Shown: positions 1-6,841 of the stretch, one piece after another
Numbering within the stretch: the first letter of the stretch is position 1
How the letters are laid out: each line of letters opens with the position of its first letter
DNA from: an uncultured Candidatus Melainabacteria bacterium
GTDB taxonomy: Bacteria > Cyanobacteriota > Vampirovibrionia > LMEP-6097
Length of the DNA: 7,370 nt
Reading direction: 5' to 3'
NCBI GenBank assembly: GCA_937927525.1
Contig: CALBDR010000042.1
Location: 1 to 7,370 of the forward strand
Translations under genes and position numbers: made by a program
Notes under the pieces: model-generated
What the model saw: the letters and a program-made list of their open reading frames with translations, nothing else
The model's database searches: none
What the model was told of the DNA's origin: nothing

Positions 1-65
1 GCATGGTCTTTCTCCTTTTGACCTTACCCTTTATTTTTTACTACGAAATGGTTCTATTTTGCTAG

Positions 66-266
66 TCCACTATAATACCTGGGGTCTGGGGTTGGCGTTC
101 AGAAAGTTTTCAGGAAGATATACTTCGTTTTAATTTAAACAAAAGAAAGGTTTTTTTATTATTCGATAGTGACATCAAGACTAATCCAAAAGTTAGAACA
201 GCGCTAGATGAATTTTCAATATTTTTACATAGGATAGGCGCAAAGCCTTTAGAAATGACAATTTAG
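66..266 (+). pseudogene. DUF3854-like TOPRIM domain remnant, 5'-truncated
   Basis: My own translation of this frame gives a 66-residue fragment with no ATG, GTG or TTG before the conserved part. It opens with STIIPGVWGWR, matching the 'I-x-LPGVWxWR' segment of DUF3854 proteins. It continues with VFLLFDSDIKTNP, the acidic TOPRIM-type FDxD motif followed by 'TNP', then a helix ending in GAKPLEMTI and a TAG at 264-266. DUF3854 is a TOPRIM-like domain found with primase/helicase modules of plasmids and phages. The EG-x-KKA motif expected just upstream is absent: bases 1-65 show nothing like it in any forward frame, and TAG 63-65 closes this frame. The next gene lies in the same frame five codons after the stop and carries the usual end of the domain. 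I read this as a decayed or split piece of one replication gene. A functional short TOPRIM protein seems unlikely without a start codon. Confidence 0.7.
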
Positions 267-272
267 AAGGAG
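265..272 (+). promoter_or_regulatory. Strong Shine-Dalgarno of the DUF3987 ATPase gene
   Basis: AGAAGGAG lies 9 bases before the ATG at 282 and overlaps the stop codon of the upstream TOPRIM remnant. It supports the 282 start and independent initiation or reinitiation after the TAG. It is the only strong Shine-Dalgarno among the four gene starts in the window. Confidence 0.8.
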
Positions 273-281
273 TTAATATTT

Positions 282-1799
282 ATGTCAAAATCTAATAAAA
301 TCGGGATCGATGATCAAATCAACAAACTTAGTAAAGAAGAAGCTCTTGGTTATCTCAGTGAGCAAGAGGAGAAAGCGATAGATCCACTTGCAGGAAAGCT
401 TTTTACTGCTAGTGAAATAGATGAAAAAGTGGCGTCACTTATTACTACTAATAAACTAAGTCTAAATAGAGAAGAGCTTGCACCTAGCCTAAAAGCTATT
501 TTAGAGAGAGATGATGTTTTTACTCAAGTTGCTGACTCGGCTATTATTTATCCAGTACTTGCAATTGCTGGAGCCTTTCTTCGAGATAGAGTGATTATTG
601 AAGGTCCGGGTTCAGATCTATTTTTGAATACTTGGATGATTCTTACTGGACCTAGTGGCTGTGGAAAAAGTACTGCTGCTAAACCCTCGCTTGCTATGAT
701 TCGAGAGCTTGAAGAACCTCTCAAAGAAAAGTATGCTGATGATCTAAAGCATTATCAGAAAGAGATGAAGAAATATCACAAAGCTGAAGAGAAAGGCGAA
801 GAGATAGAAGAGCCTAAAGCTCCAGTTAGTCAAATGATTAGTTTCCCTATGGTAACTAGTTTAGAAAGAGTTTTAGAAATGTTAGCTGAAGGTACAAGCT
901 ATGGTCTAATGGCTACTGAAGAAGAAATCTCTGTTATGTTCAAAAAAGCCAAAGAAGTTCCAGCCCTAAAAGAGCTTTTCATAAGCTTATACGGTGGTAA
1001 TATCCCTAATAATCTGGTCAGTTTTAGAAATAATAAAAATTTAAACTTACCGAATAAAGCCTTAGTTTCCATACTCGGACCAGTAACTAGTAAGAGTTTG
1101 TCAAAAATCCTCAACGATGAAGATATGGGCTCTGGGTTATTTGCTAGGTGTAATTTAGTAGATTGTAAAAATCATAAGCCTCAAATAGCTTTTCCTAGAA
1201 AAAATAGAAAGCTTCTTAATCTAGATCCAATTAAATTCAAGCTTAAGGACATGTGGAACTTTGGGCTTTGCAGTTCTCAGGTCGTGAGTTTAAGTTTAGA
1301 TAAAGAAGCACTTAATTACTACGAAGGGGTTATTTTTCAAGACCTTCAATCAAAGAAAAACAGATTCAGAAGCAACGATATTATAGTAAGTTGTTTAGAT
1401 CGATATTGGAATGAAAGTTTATTTAAATTTGCAGGGATTTTACATTGTCTAGAGAATGACTTTAGAAGCCAGAACTCTGTTTCAATGGAAACATTAGCCC
1501 AAGCTCAAACTATGACCCAGTTTGTAGAAGATAGTATGCATGATTTTTTAAATCACCACAAGTTATCTGATGTCTTTGATATGGCGATCAAGATTGTTTC
1601 CAAGCTCCGTTCTGAAGAGAATTTGGAGATGAAAGAAAATGCCTTAGCAAATAGTCTTAGAGGCTATGATCGAAATCGTAAGCAGTTTTATGTAGCTCTA
1701 GAGAAGCTAAAAGATCTAGGCGTTACAGATTCAAGAACTGTTAAAAACAAATCTAATAATAATGAGCTTACTACTATCATTAGATTAATGCAAAGATAG
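282..1799 (+). CDS. DUF3987 family P-loop ATPase/helicase-like replication protein
   Basis: This 505-residue protein resembles the DUF3987 (YfjI-like) proteins of plasmids, prophages and integrative elements, thought to act as the helicase/ATPase half of primase-helicase replication modules. Residues 6-12 (KIGIDDQ) match the usual end of the TOPRIM-like DUF3854 domain. A helical lead-in precedes Walker A, GPSGCGKST, at 123-131. Next comes the Lys/Glu-rich helical insert (about 141-180) typical of the family, then a Walker B-like strand LMATEEE (209-215). A probable sensor strand LVSILGP (261-267) is followed by GSGLFARC (283-290), whose Arg could be the arginine finger. Residues 425-505 look like a C-terminal winged helix. 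The start rests on a strong Shine-Dalgarno. The gene is in frame with the TOPRIM remnant upstream, so it may be a domain separated from a longer ancestor. The family call is fairly sure; activity of this copy is not. Confidence 0.82.
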   Translation: MSKSNKIGIDDQINKLSKEEALGYLSEQEEKAIDPLAGKLFTASEIDEKVASLITTNKLSLNREELAPSLKAILERDDVFTQVADSAIIYPVLAIAGAFLRDRVIIEGPGSDLFLNTWMILTGPSGCGKSTAAKPSLAMIRELEEPLKEKYADDLKHYQKEMKKYHKAEEKGEEIEEPKAPVSQMISFPMVTSLERVLEMLAEGTSYGLMATEEEISVMFKKAKEVPALKELFISLYGGNIPNNLVSFRNNKNLNLPNKALVSILGPVTSKSLSKILNDEDMGSGLFARCNLVDCKNHKPQIAFPRKNRKLLNLDPIKFKLKDMWNFGLCSSQVVSLSLDKEALNYYEGVIFQDLQSKKNRFRSNDIIVSCLDRYWNESLFKFAGILHCLENDFRSQNSVSMETLAQAQTMTQFVEDSMHDFLNHHKLSDVFDMAIKIVSKLRSEENLEMKENALANSLRGYDRNRKQFYVALEKLKDLGVTDSRTVKNKSNNNELTTIIRLMQR

Positions 1800-1804
1800 G
1801 GGGA

Positions 1805-1853
1805 CTTTGTCAGTTGTAAGTTGTTCAGATTTTACGACTTACGACTTACAGGG
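1805..1853 (+). repeat. Long stem-loop made of tandem 7-base units
   Basis: Bases 1812-1824 pair with 1834-1846 around a 9-base loop, giving 13 pairs of which two are G·U. After one mismatch (1811/1847), three more pairs follow (1808-1810 with 1848-1850), then two G·U pairs and one C-G. Each arm holds two tandem heptamers, ACGACTT ACGACTT on the right and AGTTGTA plus AGTTGT on the left. G-runs flank it at 1799-1803 and 1851-1857. There is no T-run, so it is not a canonical intrinsic terminator. It starts only 5 bases after the ATPase stop and could protect or define that mRNA's 3' end, or be a dispersed repeat unit. Confidence 0.7.
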
Positions 1854-1994
1854 GGGGAATTAAAACTTTAAATCTAAGATATAATTTCTTACTTACATTT
1901 GTAAATTCTTATTATATTTCTGACCTTCAGGTAGAATTTAATAAACTATGTAAGTATTGATAGAGGTTAATAATCTGATTGTGGAAAATATGCA

Positions 1995-2000
1995 CATAAT
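1995..2000 (+). promoter_or_regulatory. Possible -10 element for a leaderless nuclease-helicase mRNA
   Basis: CATAAT ends 6 bases before the ATG at 2007, which would put the transcription start at or next to the A of the start codon. No Shine-Dalgarno-like sequence lies before this ATG. I see no good -35 at the normal distance. A better -10 match, TATAAT at 1880-1885, lies further upstream, also without a clear -35, and would instead give a leader of about 115 bases. Both are weak calls. Confidence 0.3.
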
Positions 2001-2006
2001 TAACTC

Positions 2007-4226
2007 ATGAATGAATTTAAAGATATAGATAATTTATCACCGAGTGATTTTGAAATCTTTGTAAAAGATTTATTTTGTAAAGCTGGTTGGACTGATGCAA
2101 GAGTTACTAAATTAGGCGAAGATTTTACTCACGGTGATGGTGGTGTTGACATTTTCGCATACAAAAATAAAAGAAAATTTGCAATTGAAGTTAAACAAAG
2201 AAATATTAATAATTTAGTTGATGTAAGTGCTCTAAACCAATTAGTTACGGGTGCTAAATTGTCTAATGCAAACAATATGATTTTGGTTACAAATTCATAC
2301 TTCACATCTGAAGTTAAAGTTAGAGCATTGAGGCTCGGAGTTGAGTTAATTGACCGTGATGAGTTGCACAATCTTTTCATAGAAGAACACTCTGAAATTG
2401 GTAGAGGTATTAAACCTAGAAAATACCAGCAAGCAGTTATTGAAGAGTGTTTAACATTGTTTAACAGAGGGAAAAGAAAAGTCTTAATTGAAATGGCAAC
2501 GGGTCTAGGTAAGACATATACAATAGCCTGTTTAGTAAAATCATTATTTCAAAATTCAAATGATAAGATAAGAGTTTTATTCTTAGCTCATCAAGTAGAA
2601 ATACTTTTACAATCTGTAACATCCTTTAAAAATGTATTTGGTGTTGGAACATACAGTTTCTCTGCGTGTTTTAATGGAGTAGATCCCGAGGAGACTGATT
2701 TCGTTTTTGCAACGTTTGATACACTCTATTCTAAATTGCACAAATTATCCTCAACCATGTTTGATATTGTTGTTGTTGATGAAGCTCATCACACCCCAGC
2801 AAAAACATATGCTAATGTCGTTCAGTTTTTTAATCCAAGATATCTACTAGGATTAACGGCTACACCTGAAAGAATGGATAATCAAGATGTGCTTGATTTT
2901 TTTGGAGGGCATGAAGGTCATATTGGTAAATTAGATTTAGTTTGGGCGTTGAAACATAATAAGTTAGCTTTTCCTAAGTACATGGTTATGCTTGATGACT
3001 TGGAGCAATCCAAAATTGATCAGTTAAAGCAGGGTTTGACTTTAAATGATGTGGATAAACAACTTTTTCTTCATAAAAAAGATGAAGAACTTATCAAGAT
3101 ACTGGAAGAGCAAATTATTGAAAAAAAGATATTGAATCCAAAAGCTATCGTCTTTTGTAGGAATATTAAACACATAAAGCATCTAATTAGTTTTTTTCAA
3201 CCGTCACAAGCTACATTTGTTCATTCAAAAATGAAGTCAGAGCAAAGAAGACAAAATATAAGAGACTTTAGGGAGGGTGATTACAAGTTTATTCTTGTAT
3301 GTGATCTATTTAATGAAGGTATTGATATACCTGAGACTAATATACTCGTTTTTTTGAGATATACTGGCTCAAGAACAATATGGTTACAACAATTAGGTCG
3401 TGGATTAAGAAAAACTTCCAATAAAGATCATGTTAATGTTTACGACTTCGTTGGTTCTTTTGAGCGTTTAAAAGACATTAGGGCTTTACAGAAGAGTGTT
3501 CAAAAGCAAAAAATAAATGTTGACTTTCTTTCAGATGATGATGAGGTGTTAGATACTGTTCAAAAAGAAAATAAAATTGTGCATGATTCCTCAATTGAAG
3601 TTAATTATAATCAATCAGCTGCTCAAGTCATAGCCCTAATTGAAGATTTCGAATATCGCTTAAAAACAAAAAAACAAATCATTATTAATTTCAGAAATAA
3701 CAATAAGGCTGTACCTATCTTAGAAGATCTAGAAGAGGCATTGATAGGTACTTCTATTGATCAAATTAATACTCTTTTTGATTCATATTTTGATTTTCTT
3801 TGTCAGGCTTTTGGTACTGATTTCAATAGAAGTTATTTTAGAGACAAATATGTATTATTCATCAATGACTTTTATGGCAAATATCATATTCTTCCAAGTT
3901 ATAAAGCTATTAGTAATTCATTAAAATACAAAGGACTGTTAGCTGCAAATGAAGTCGAAGTGAAAACTATCATTGGGGATGATTTAAGATCATTATGTTT
4001 TAAAATAAACACTAATGAGATGAAAAAATCAGAAGATCATATCAATGTTAAAGAAGATTTTGTACTCAAACAAAAAGAACTATTAGAAAAATATCAAAAA
4101 AGATTAACTACTTTTGATGATATAAAGAAGCTTTCTAAAGAAGAACGAGAAGAAATTAAAACTATATTTAAGTCTGAGTTCAAATTTGTTAGTCTTGTTA
4201 AGGATTATTCTAGTAAAAATTTATGA
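2007..4226 (+). CDS. Mrr-type nuclease fused to SF2 DEAH helicase
   Basis: This 739-residue protein probably binds, translocates on and cuts DNA. Residues about 10-125 form an Mrr-like restriction endonuclease domain: helix DFEIFVKDLF with Glu16, GDGGVDI with Asp48, and the PD-(D/E)xK core Glu61-Val-Lys63 followed by Gln64. A complete SF2 core resembling the COG1061/type III Res helicases follows: motif I MATGLGKT (163-170), Ia FLAHQ (192-196), DEAH (258-261), III LTATPER (283-289), a second RecA domain from about 378, motif V around FNEGIDIPE (435-443), and VI QQLGRGLR (461-468). Residues about 500-739 form an Asp/Lys-rich helical extension I do not recognise. All catalytic residues are present. 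No methyltransferase or specificity gene lies in the window, so a classical type I or III system is not supported; a modification-dependent or autonomous defence enzyme fits better. The stop overlaps the next ATG (ATGA), implying translational coupling. Confidence 0.88.
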   Translation: MNEFKDIDNLSPSDFEIFVKDLFCKAGWTDARVTKLGEDFTHGDGGVDIFAYKNKRKFAIEVKQRNINNLVDVSALNQLVTGAKLSNANNMILVTNSYFTSEVKVRALRLGVELIDRDELHNLFIEEHSEIGRGIKPRKYQQAVIEECLTLFNRGKRKVLIEMATGLGKTYTIACLVKSLFQNSNDKIRVLFLAHQVEILLQSVTSFKNVFGVGTYSFSACFNGVDPEETDFVFATFDTLYSKLHKLSSTMFDIVVVDEAHHTPAKTYANVVQFFNPRYLLGLTATPERMDNQDVLDFFGGHEGHIGKLDLVWALKHNKLAFPKYMVMLDDLEQSKIDQLKQGLTLNDVDKQLFLHKKDEELIKILEEQIIEKKILNPKAIVFCRNIKHIKHLISFFQPSQATFVHSKMKSEQRRQNIRDFREGDYKFILVCDLFNEGIDIPETNILVFLRYTGSRTIWLQQLGRGLRKTSNKDHVNVYDFVGSFERLKDIRALQKSVQKQKINVDFLSDDDEVLDTVQKENKIVHDSSIEVNYNQSAAQVIALIEDFEYRLKTKKQIIINFRNNNKAVPILEDLEEALIGTSIDQINTLFDSYFDFLCQAFGTDFNRSYFRDKYVLFINDFYGKYHILPSYKAISNSLKYKGLLAANEVEVKTIIGDDLRSLCFKINTNEMKKSEDHINVKEDFVLKQKELLEKYQKRLTTFDDIKKLSKEEREEIKTIFKSEFKFVSLVKDYSSKNL

Positions 4227-6532
4227 ATGAAATAAACCACTTAACATCCATTGAAGAATTGGTGACTTTTGTTCCAGTAAAGTTTAAGAGAGCTCTAAAG
4301 ATAGTACATAGATCAAATGCTATCGCAAAAAAAAGAAAGAATGACATACCTTATAAGAACGTCCAAGATTTAATCACAGCTACAGAGTCTATATTTTTAA
4401 GTTGTCCAGGTGCTGGGAAAGTTGCTCTTGAAAATTTTTTAGAATTAAAGTCATTCATTAGAAGATCTCTAGGACCAAATCAAGATATTACCTTATTCGA
4501 TTATCATTCAGAGGAGATCTCATTAGAAGAGAGACCTGAGCAGAAACTTATTTTAAAAGAAGAACATAAGAGTATAGATTTATTTAGCTTAGATATGAGT
4601 CAGTCAGATTATATATTACTAAAGAAAAATAATATAAATAACCTAGTCGAGTTATATGATTTTGAGCTTAATAGCTCAATTCCCTCTTATCAAATTGAAA
4701 AGTTTCTAAAATTGAAAACCGAAATACCGTCATTAATAGAAAAGTATATTTTGTTCAGAGATTCAATAGATCCTCAATTCCATCGAATTGAATTATCAGA
4801 GCTTAAAATTCCTAAAAATACTAAAGCTTCATTAGAAAAGGCTTGTATTGTTTATGTCTCGGATTTATTCCATTATCCAAAATTTGTCAGAGAATTGTCT
4901 TACATCGATAAAGAAAATATTTATGGCTTAGTTTCTAATATAGGAGAGATATTAACTGCACATGAGAATCATAACTTTTTTACTAATGAAGGAGAATTAA
5001 ATTTTGAGAAGCTAGAAATGTTTTTAATAGAAAGCTTCGAAGGTCTTTTATTAGAAGAGACTAATGAGTCTCACAGGGATGTAATTTTAAGTTATTTTGG
5101 TTTTCTCTCCCCTCGATTAAAAGTAGTGGAAATAGCGTCAAAGCATTTAATTACACGGCGAGTAGTTGACTATATTGTTAGAAAATTTGCGTATAAATTC
5201 AAGCAAGCTATCTCTCCTAATATTTCTAGAATAAGGAATTACATTAAAGATAAATCTATAAATTTAATGAGTAAATTTAATACTTTACGAGGTTACTTTG
5301 ACGAAACAGGGTTCTATCTTTTTGTGGAAAAATTTTTAGATTTACATAAAAGCAATTTATGTGTAAATAATATGGCTGACTATAATATATTTGTTAAATT
5401 ACTTTTTACAGAAAAGTACTATGCTTTATCTAAAGAGAAGTTCATTGAGGAACTTATGTTAGAGTTTGATTTAAATTTAGAACATGCATCAAATATAACT
5501 AACAATCTAATCAAAGAAGGAAGTCTACAAGAAAGAAATTCTCAACTATTACCAAAAGACTTAGGTAAGCACCATGCTATTGCAAATCTATTACTTGAAC
5601 ATAAATCAGGTTTACCTTGGAAAGATATAACAAACATTATTAATTCTAATAATACTTCTAAGGCTAAATTAAGAAAAAATTTTAAGGATAATGCTTTTTA
5701 TGATTCTAATTTGATTTACCTGTCAGCTCATGGTACATACAGACATACTGTATTTTTAGAATTTGACATTAATGCAGATCTTGTATTTTCAGAATTATAC
5801 AATCATGTATCACTAAAAGAAGATAAATGCATGCTCCTAATGGATTTTGTACATAATAAGAATTACAATAATTTTAATTATTTTGATTTACGCTATTTTA
5901 TTAAAATGAATTGTGAAAAATATAAATTGAAATTTAATGGTAAATCAGGTGTTGATATGATTTTTTTAGGTGACTTTAGTGTTAGTAAGTCTCAAAAAGA
6001 TCTATTATTAAACTATATTATTCGGCAAGATATAGGGTGCACAAAGGAAGACCTTACCAAGCAACTTAGAAGTCAAAGCCCCAATCATGCTTCTTTGTTG
6101 GTTTACGAGTTAATCTCTGAAAGAAAGATAGTTAAGATCGATGAGAATTTGTATTTGAGCCCTGAAAAAGCCTTTAAAGGAATTAACACCGACTCGATAT
6201 TAAAATGCATAGATGAAGCTTTGGGAGAAAAAATCTATGAAATAAGTTATTTTAAGAATTTATTCAATCAGGATTACGGTTTCTATTATTCGAAATCTTT
6301 TTATTTGTCTTTAGTGAACTTTTATAAAGATAAATATGGATGGTTCTTAAATAGAAGCTTGCTATCTAAATATCAGATCAAATACCAAAGCCTTCAAGCA
6401 GTAATAAGAGATAATTATAAGAAAGGCTCTTCGATTTCAGAAAATGTGATCAATCTTCAAAACATAGTTTGTATTCCAAGAGATACGGCTACTTCTGCTA
6501 TCCATAATTATTTAGCAGGCAAAGAATCATAA
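4223..6532 (+). CDS. Multi-domain protein with alpha-CTD-like, sigma-region-4-like and winged-helix segments
   Basis: I do not recognise a named family for this 769-residue protein. Residues 43-82 resemble RNA polymerase alpha-CTD/helix-hairpin-helix: NVQDLITATESIFLSCPGAG followed by an ALENFLELK helix. Residues 118-175 (LSLDMSQSDYILLKKNNINN, then LVELYDF) and 186-246 look like two more copies of the 'LS-R-x-L-x-x-x-x-I-x-T-x-x-DL' pattern. Residues 282-330 resemble sigma-70 region 4: RDVILSYFGF, then VVEIASKHLITRRVVDYIVR, parallel to 'DREIL-x-x-RFG ... EIG-x-x-x-x-x-TRERVRQIE'. Candidate winged helices lie at about 404-445, 448-500 (GLPWKDITNII, HARE-HTH-like) and 588-650 (TKEDLTKQLR plus a wing). 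No enzymatic motif, signal peptide or membrane segment is visible. The start overlaps the upstream stop by 4 bases and has no Shine-Dalgarno, so translation probably depends on the nuclease-helicase gene. A DNA-recognition or polymerase-contacting partner is my inference. Confidence 0.8.
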   Translation: MNEINHLTSIEELVTFVPVKFKRALKIVHRSNAIAKKRKNDIPYKNVQDLITATESIFLSCPGAGKVALENFLELKSFIRRSLGPNQDITLFDYHSEEISLEERPEQKLILKEEHKSIDLFSLDMSQSDYILLKKNNINNLVELYDFELNSSIPSYQIEKFLKLKTEIPSLIEKYILFRDSIDPQFHRIELSELKIPKNTKASLEKACIVYVSDLFHYPKFVRELSYIDKENIYGLVSNIGEILTAHENHNFFTNEGELNFEKLEMFLIESFEGLLLEETNESHRDVILSYFGFLSPRLKVVEIASKHLITRRVVDYIVRKFAYKFKQAISPNISRIRNYIKDKSINLMSKFNTLRGYFDETGFYLFVEKFLDLHKSNLCVNNMADYNIFVKLLFTEKYYALSKEKFIEELMLEFDLNLEHASNITNNLIKEGSLQERNSQLLPKDLGKHHAIANLLLEHKSGLPWKDITNIINSNNTSKAKLRKNFKDNAFYDSNLIYLSAHGTYRHTVFLEFDINADLVFSELYNHVSLKEDKCMLLMDFVHNKNYNNFNYFDLRYFIKMNCEKYKLKFNGKSGVDMIFLGDFSVSKSQKDLLLNYIIRQDIGCTKEDLTKQLRSQSPNHASLLVYELISERKIVKIDENLYLSPEKAFKGINTDSILKCIDEALGEKIYEISYFKNLFNQDYGFYYSKSFYLSLVNFYKDKYGWFLNRSLLSKYQIKYQSLQAVIRDNYKKGSSISENVINLQNIVCIPRDTATSAIHNYLAGKES

Positions 6533-6562
6533 ATAGAAAAAAGATTTATTAAGAAACATAAC

Positions 6563-6591
6563 TTCAATGTGCCATTTGAAAATTTTTCTTT
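6563..6591 (+). terminator. Probable AT-rich intrinsic terminator of the two-gene operon
   Basis: A stem TTCAATG / CA-T-TTGAA (one bulged T, loop TGC) at 6563-6580 is followed within two bases by TTTTTCTTT (6583-6591), starting 30 bases after the stop codon. An outer, imperfect AT-rich pairing joins AAAGAT (6540-6545) to ATCTTT (6595-6600). The low-GC stem is weak for a terminator but fits the composition of the operon. Confidence 0.5.
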
Positions 6592-6631
6592 AATATCTTT
6601 GCAAAAAATGCTCAAGTGTGTAAACCCCACC

Positions 6632-6804
6632 CAGCACCTGCACCCGTAAAGCCAACCCCCAAGACTCCCCCACCTTGAAAATGTCCATAACACACACGAG
6701 ATCTAATAAGAACCTTAATATACCAATACAACTCTAAGCATTACCCCAACTACCCCTGTAAGTGTGAGTAGTTATCAGCACCTGTACCTACCATGAAAAT
6801 CCCC
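6632..6804 (+). repeat. Degenerate direct repeats in the C-rich segment
   Basis: CAGCACCTG followed by C/T-ACC occurs at 6632-6640 and 6776-6784, each preceded by AAGTGTG at 16-18 bases upstream (6614 and 6760). A second motif, ACC-(T/A)-TGAAAAT then CC, occurs at 6672-6686 and 6790-6804. The spacing between the two motifs differs between copies (40 versus 14 bases), so this is a shuffled or partly deleted duplication. Confidence 0.5.
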
Positions 6805-6822
6805 AAGCACCCTTTCCCTTCA

Positions 6823-6841
6823 AGATAATCTAGAGTTATCT
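6823..6841. promoter_or_regulatory. 19-base dyad, operator-like
   Basis: AGATAA (6823-6828) and TTATCT (6836-6841) form perfect half-sites around a 7-base centre containing TCTAGA. The size and symmetry are those of a dimeric repressor site, but no promoter elements or regulator gene lie beside it, so it is only a candidate. Confidence 0.3.

Noticed and set aside
18..76. Promoter from TTGACC (18-23) and TATAAT (71-76)
   Set aside because: The elements are 47 bases apart, far beyond the usual 16-18, and no suitable -35 lies nearer to TATAAT.
2..133. Forward open frame across 2-133 as a gene end
   Set aside because: The translated peptide has no family resemblance and overlaps the conserved TOPRIM fragment in another frame.
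899..1114. 71-codon open frame on the - strand
   Set aside because: It lies wholly inside the DUF3987 ATPase gene, whose Walker B and sensor regions are coded there, and it has no recognisable protein features.
1797..1884. TAG reassignment (in-frame TAGs at 63, 264 and 1797) joining everything into one protein
   Set aside because: Reading through 1797 gives about 24 residues spanning the hairpin and G-run with no family resemblance, and the long operon genes show ordinary stop use. A recoded amber codon is not supported.
2129..2380. 83-codon open frame on the - strand
   Set aside because: It is the antisense shadow of the Mrr nuclease domain, which has its catalytic residues in place on the + strand.
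2007..4226. Classical type I or type III restriction subunit
   Set aside because: The nuclease is N-terminal and Mrr-like, and no methyltransferase or specificity gene is present beside it, so the R-subunit label would mislead.
6508..6693. 61-codon open frame on the - strand
   Set aside because: It overlaps the end of the operon and the probable terminator, and its Trp/Gly/Cys-rich sequence is what C-tracts give when read in antisense.
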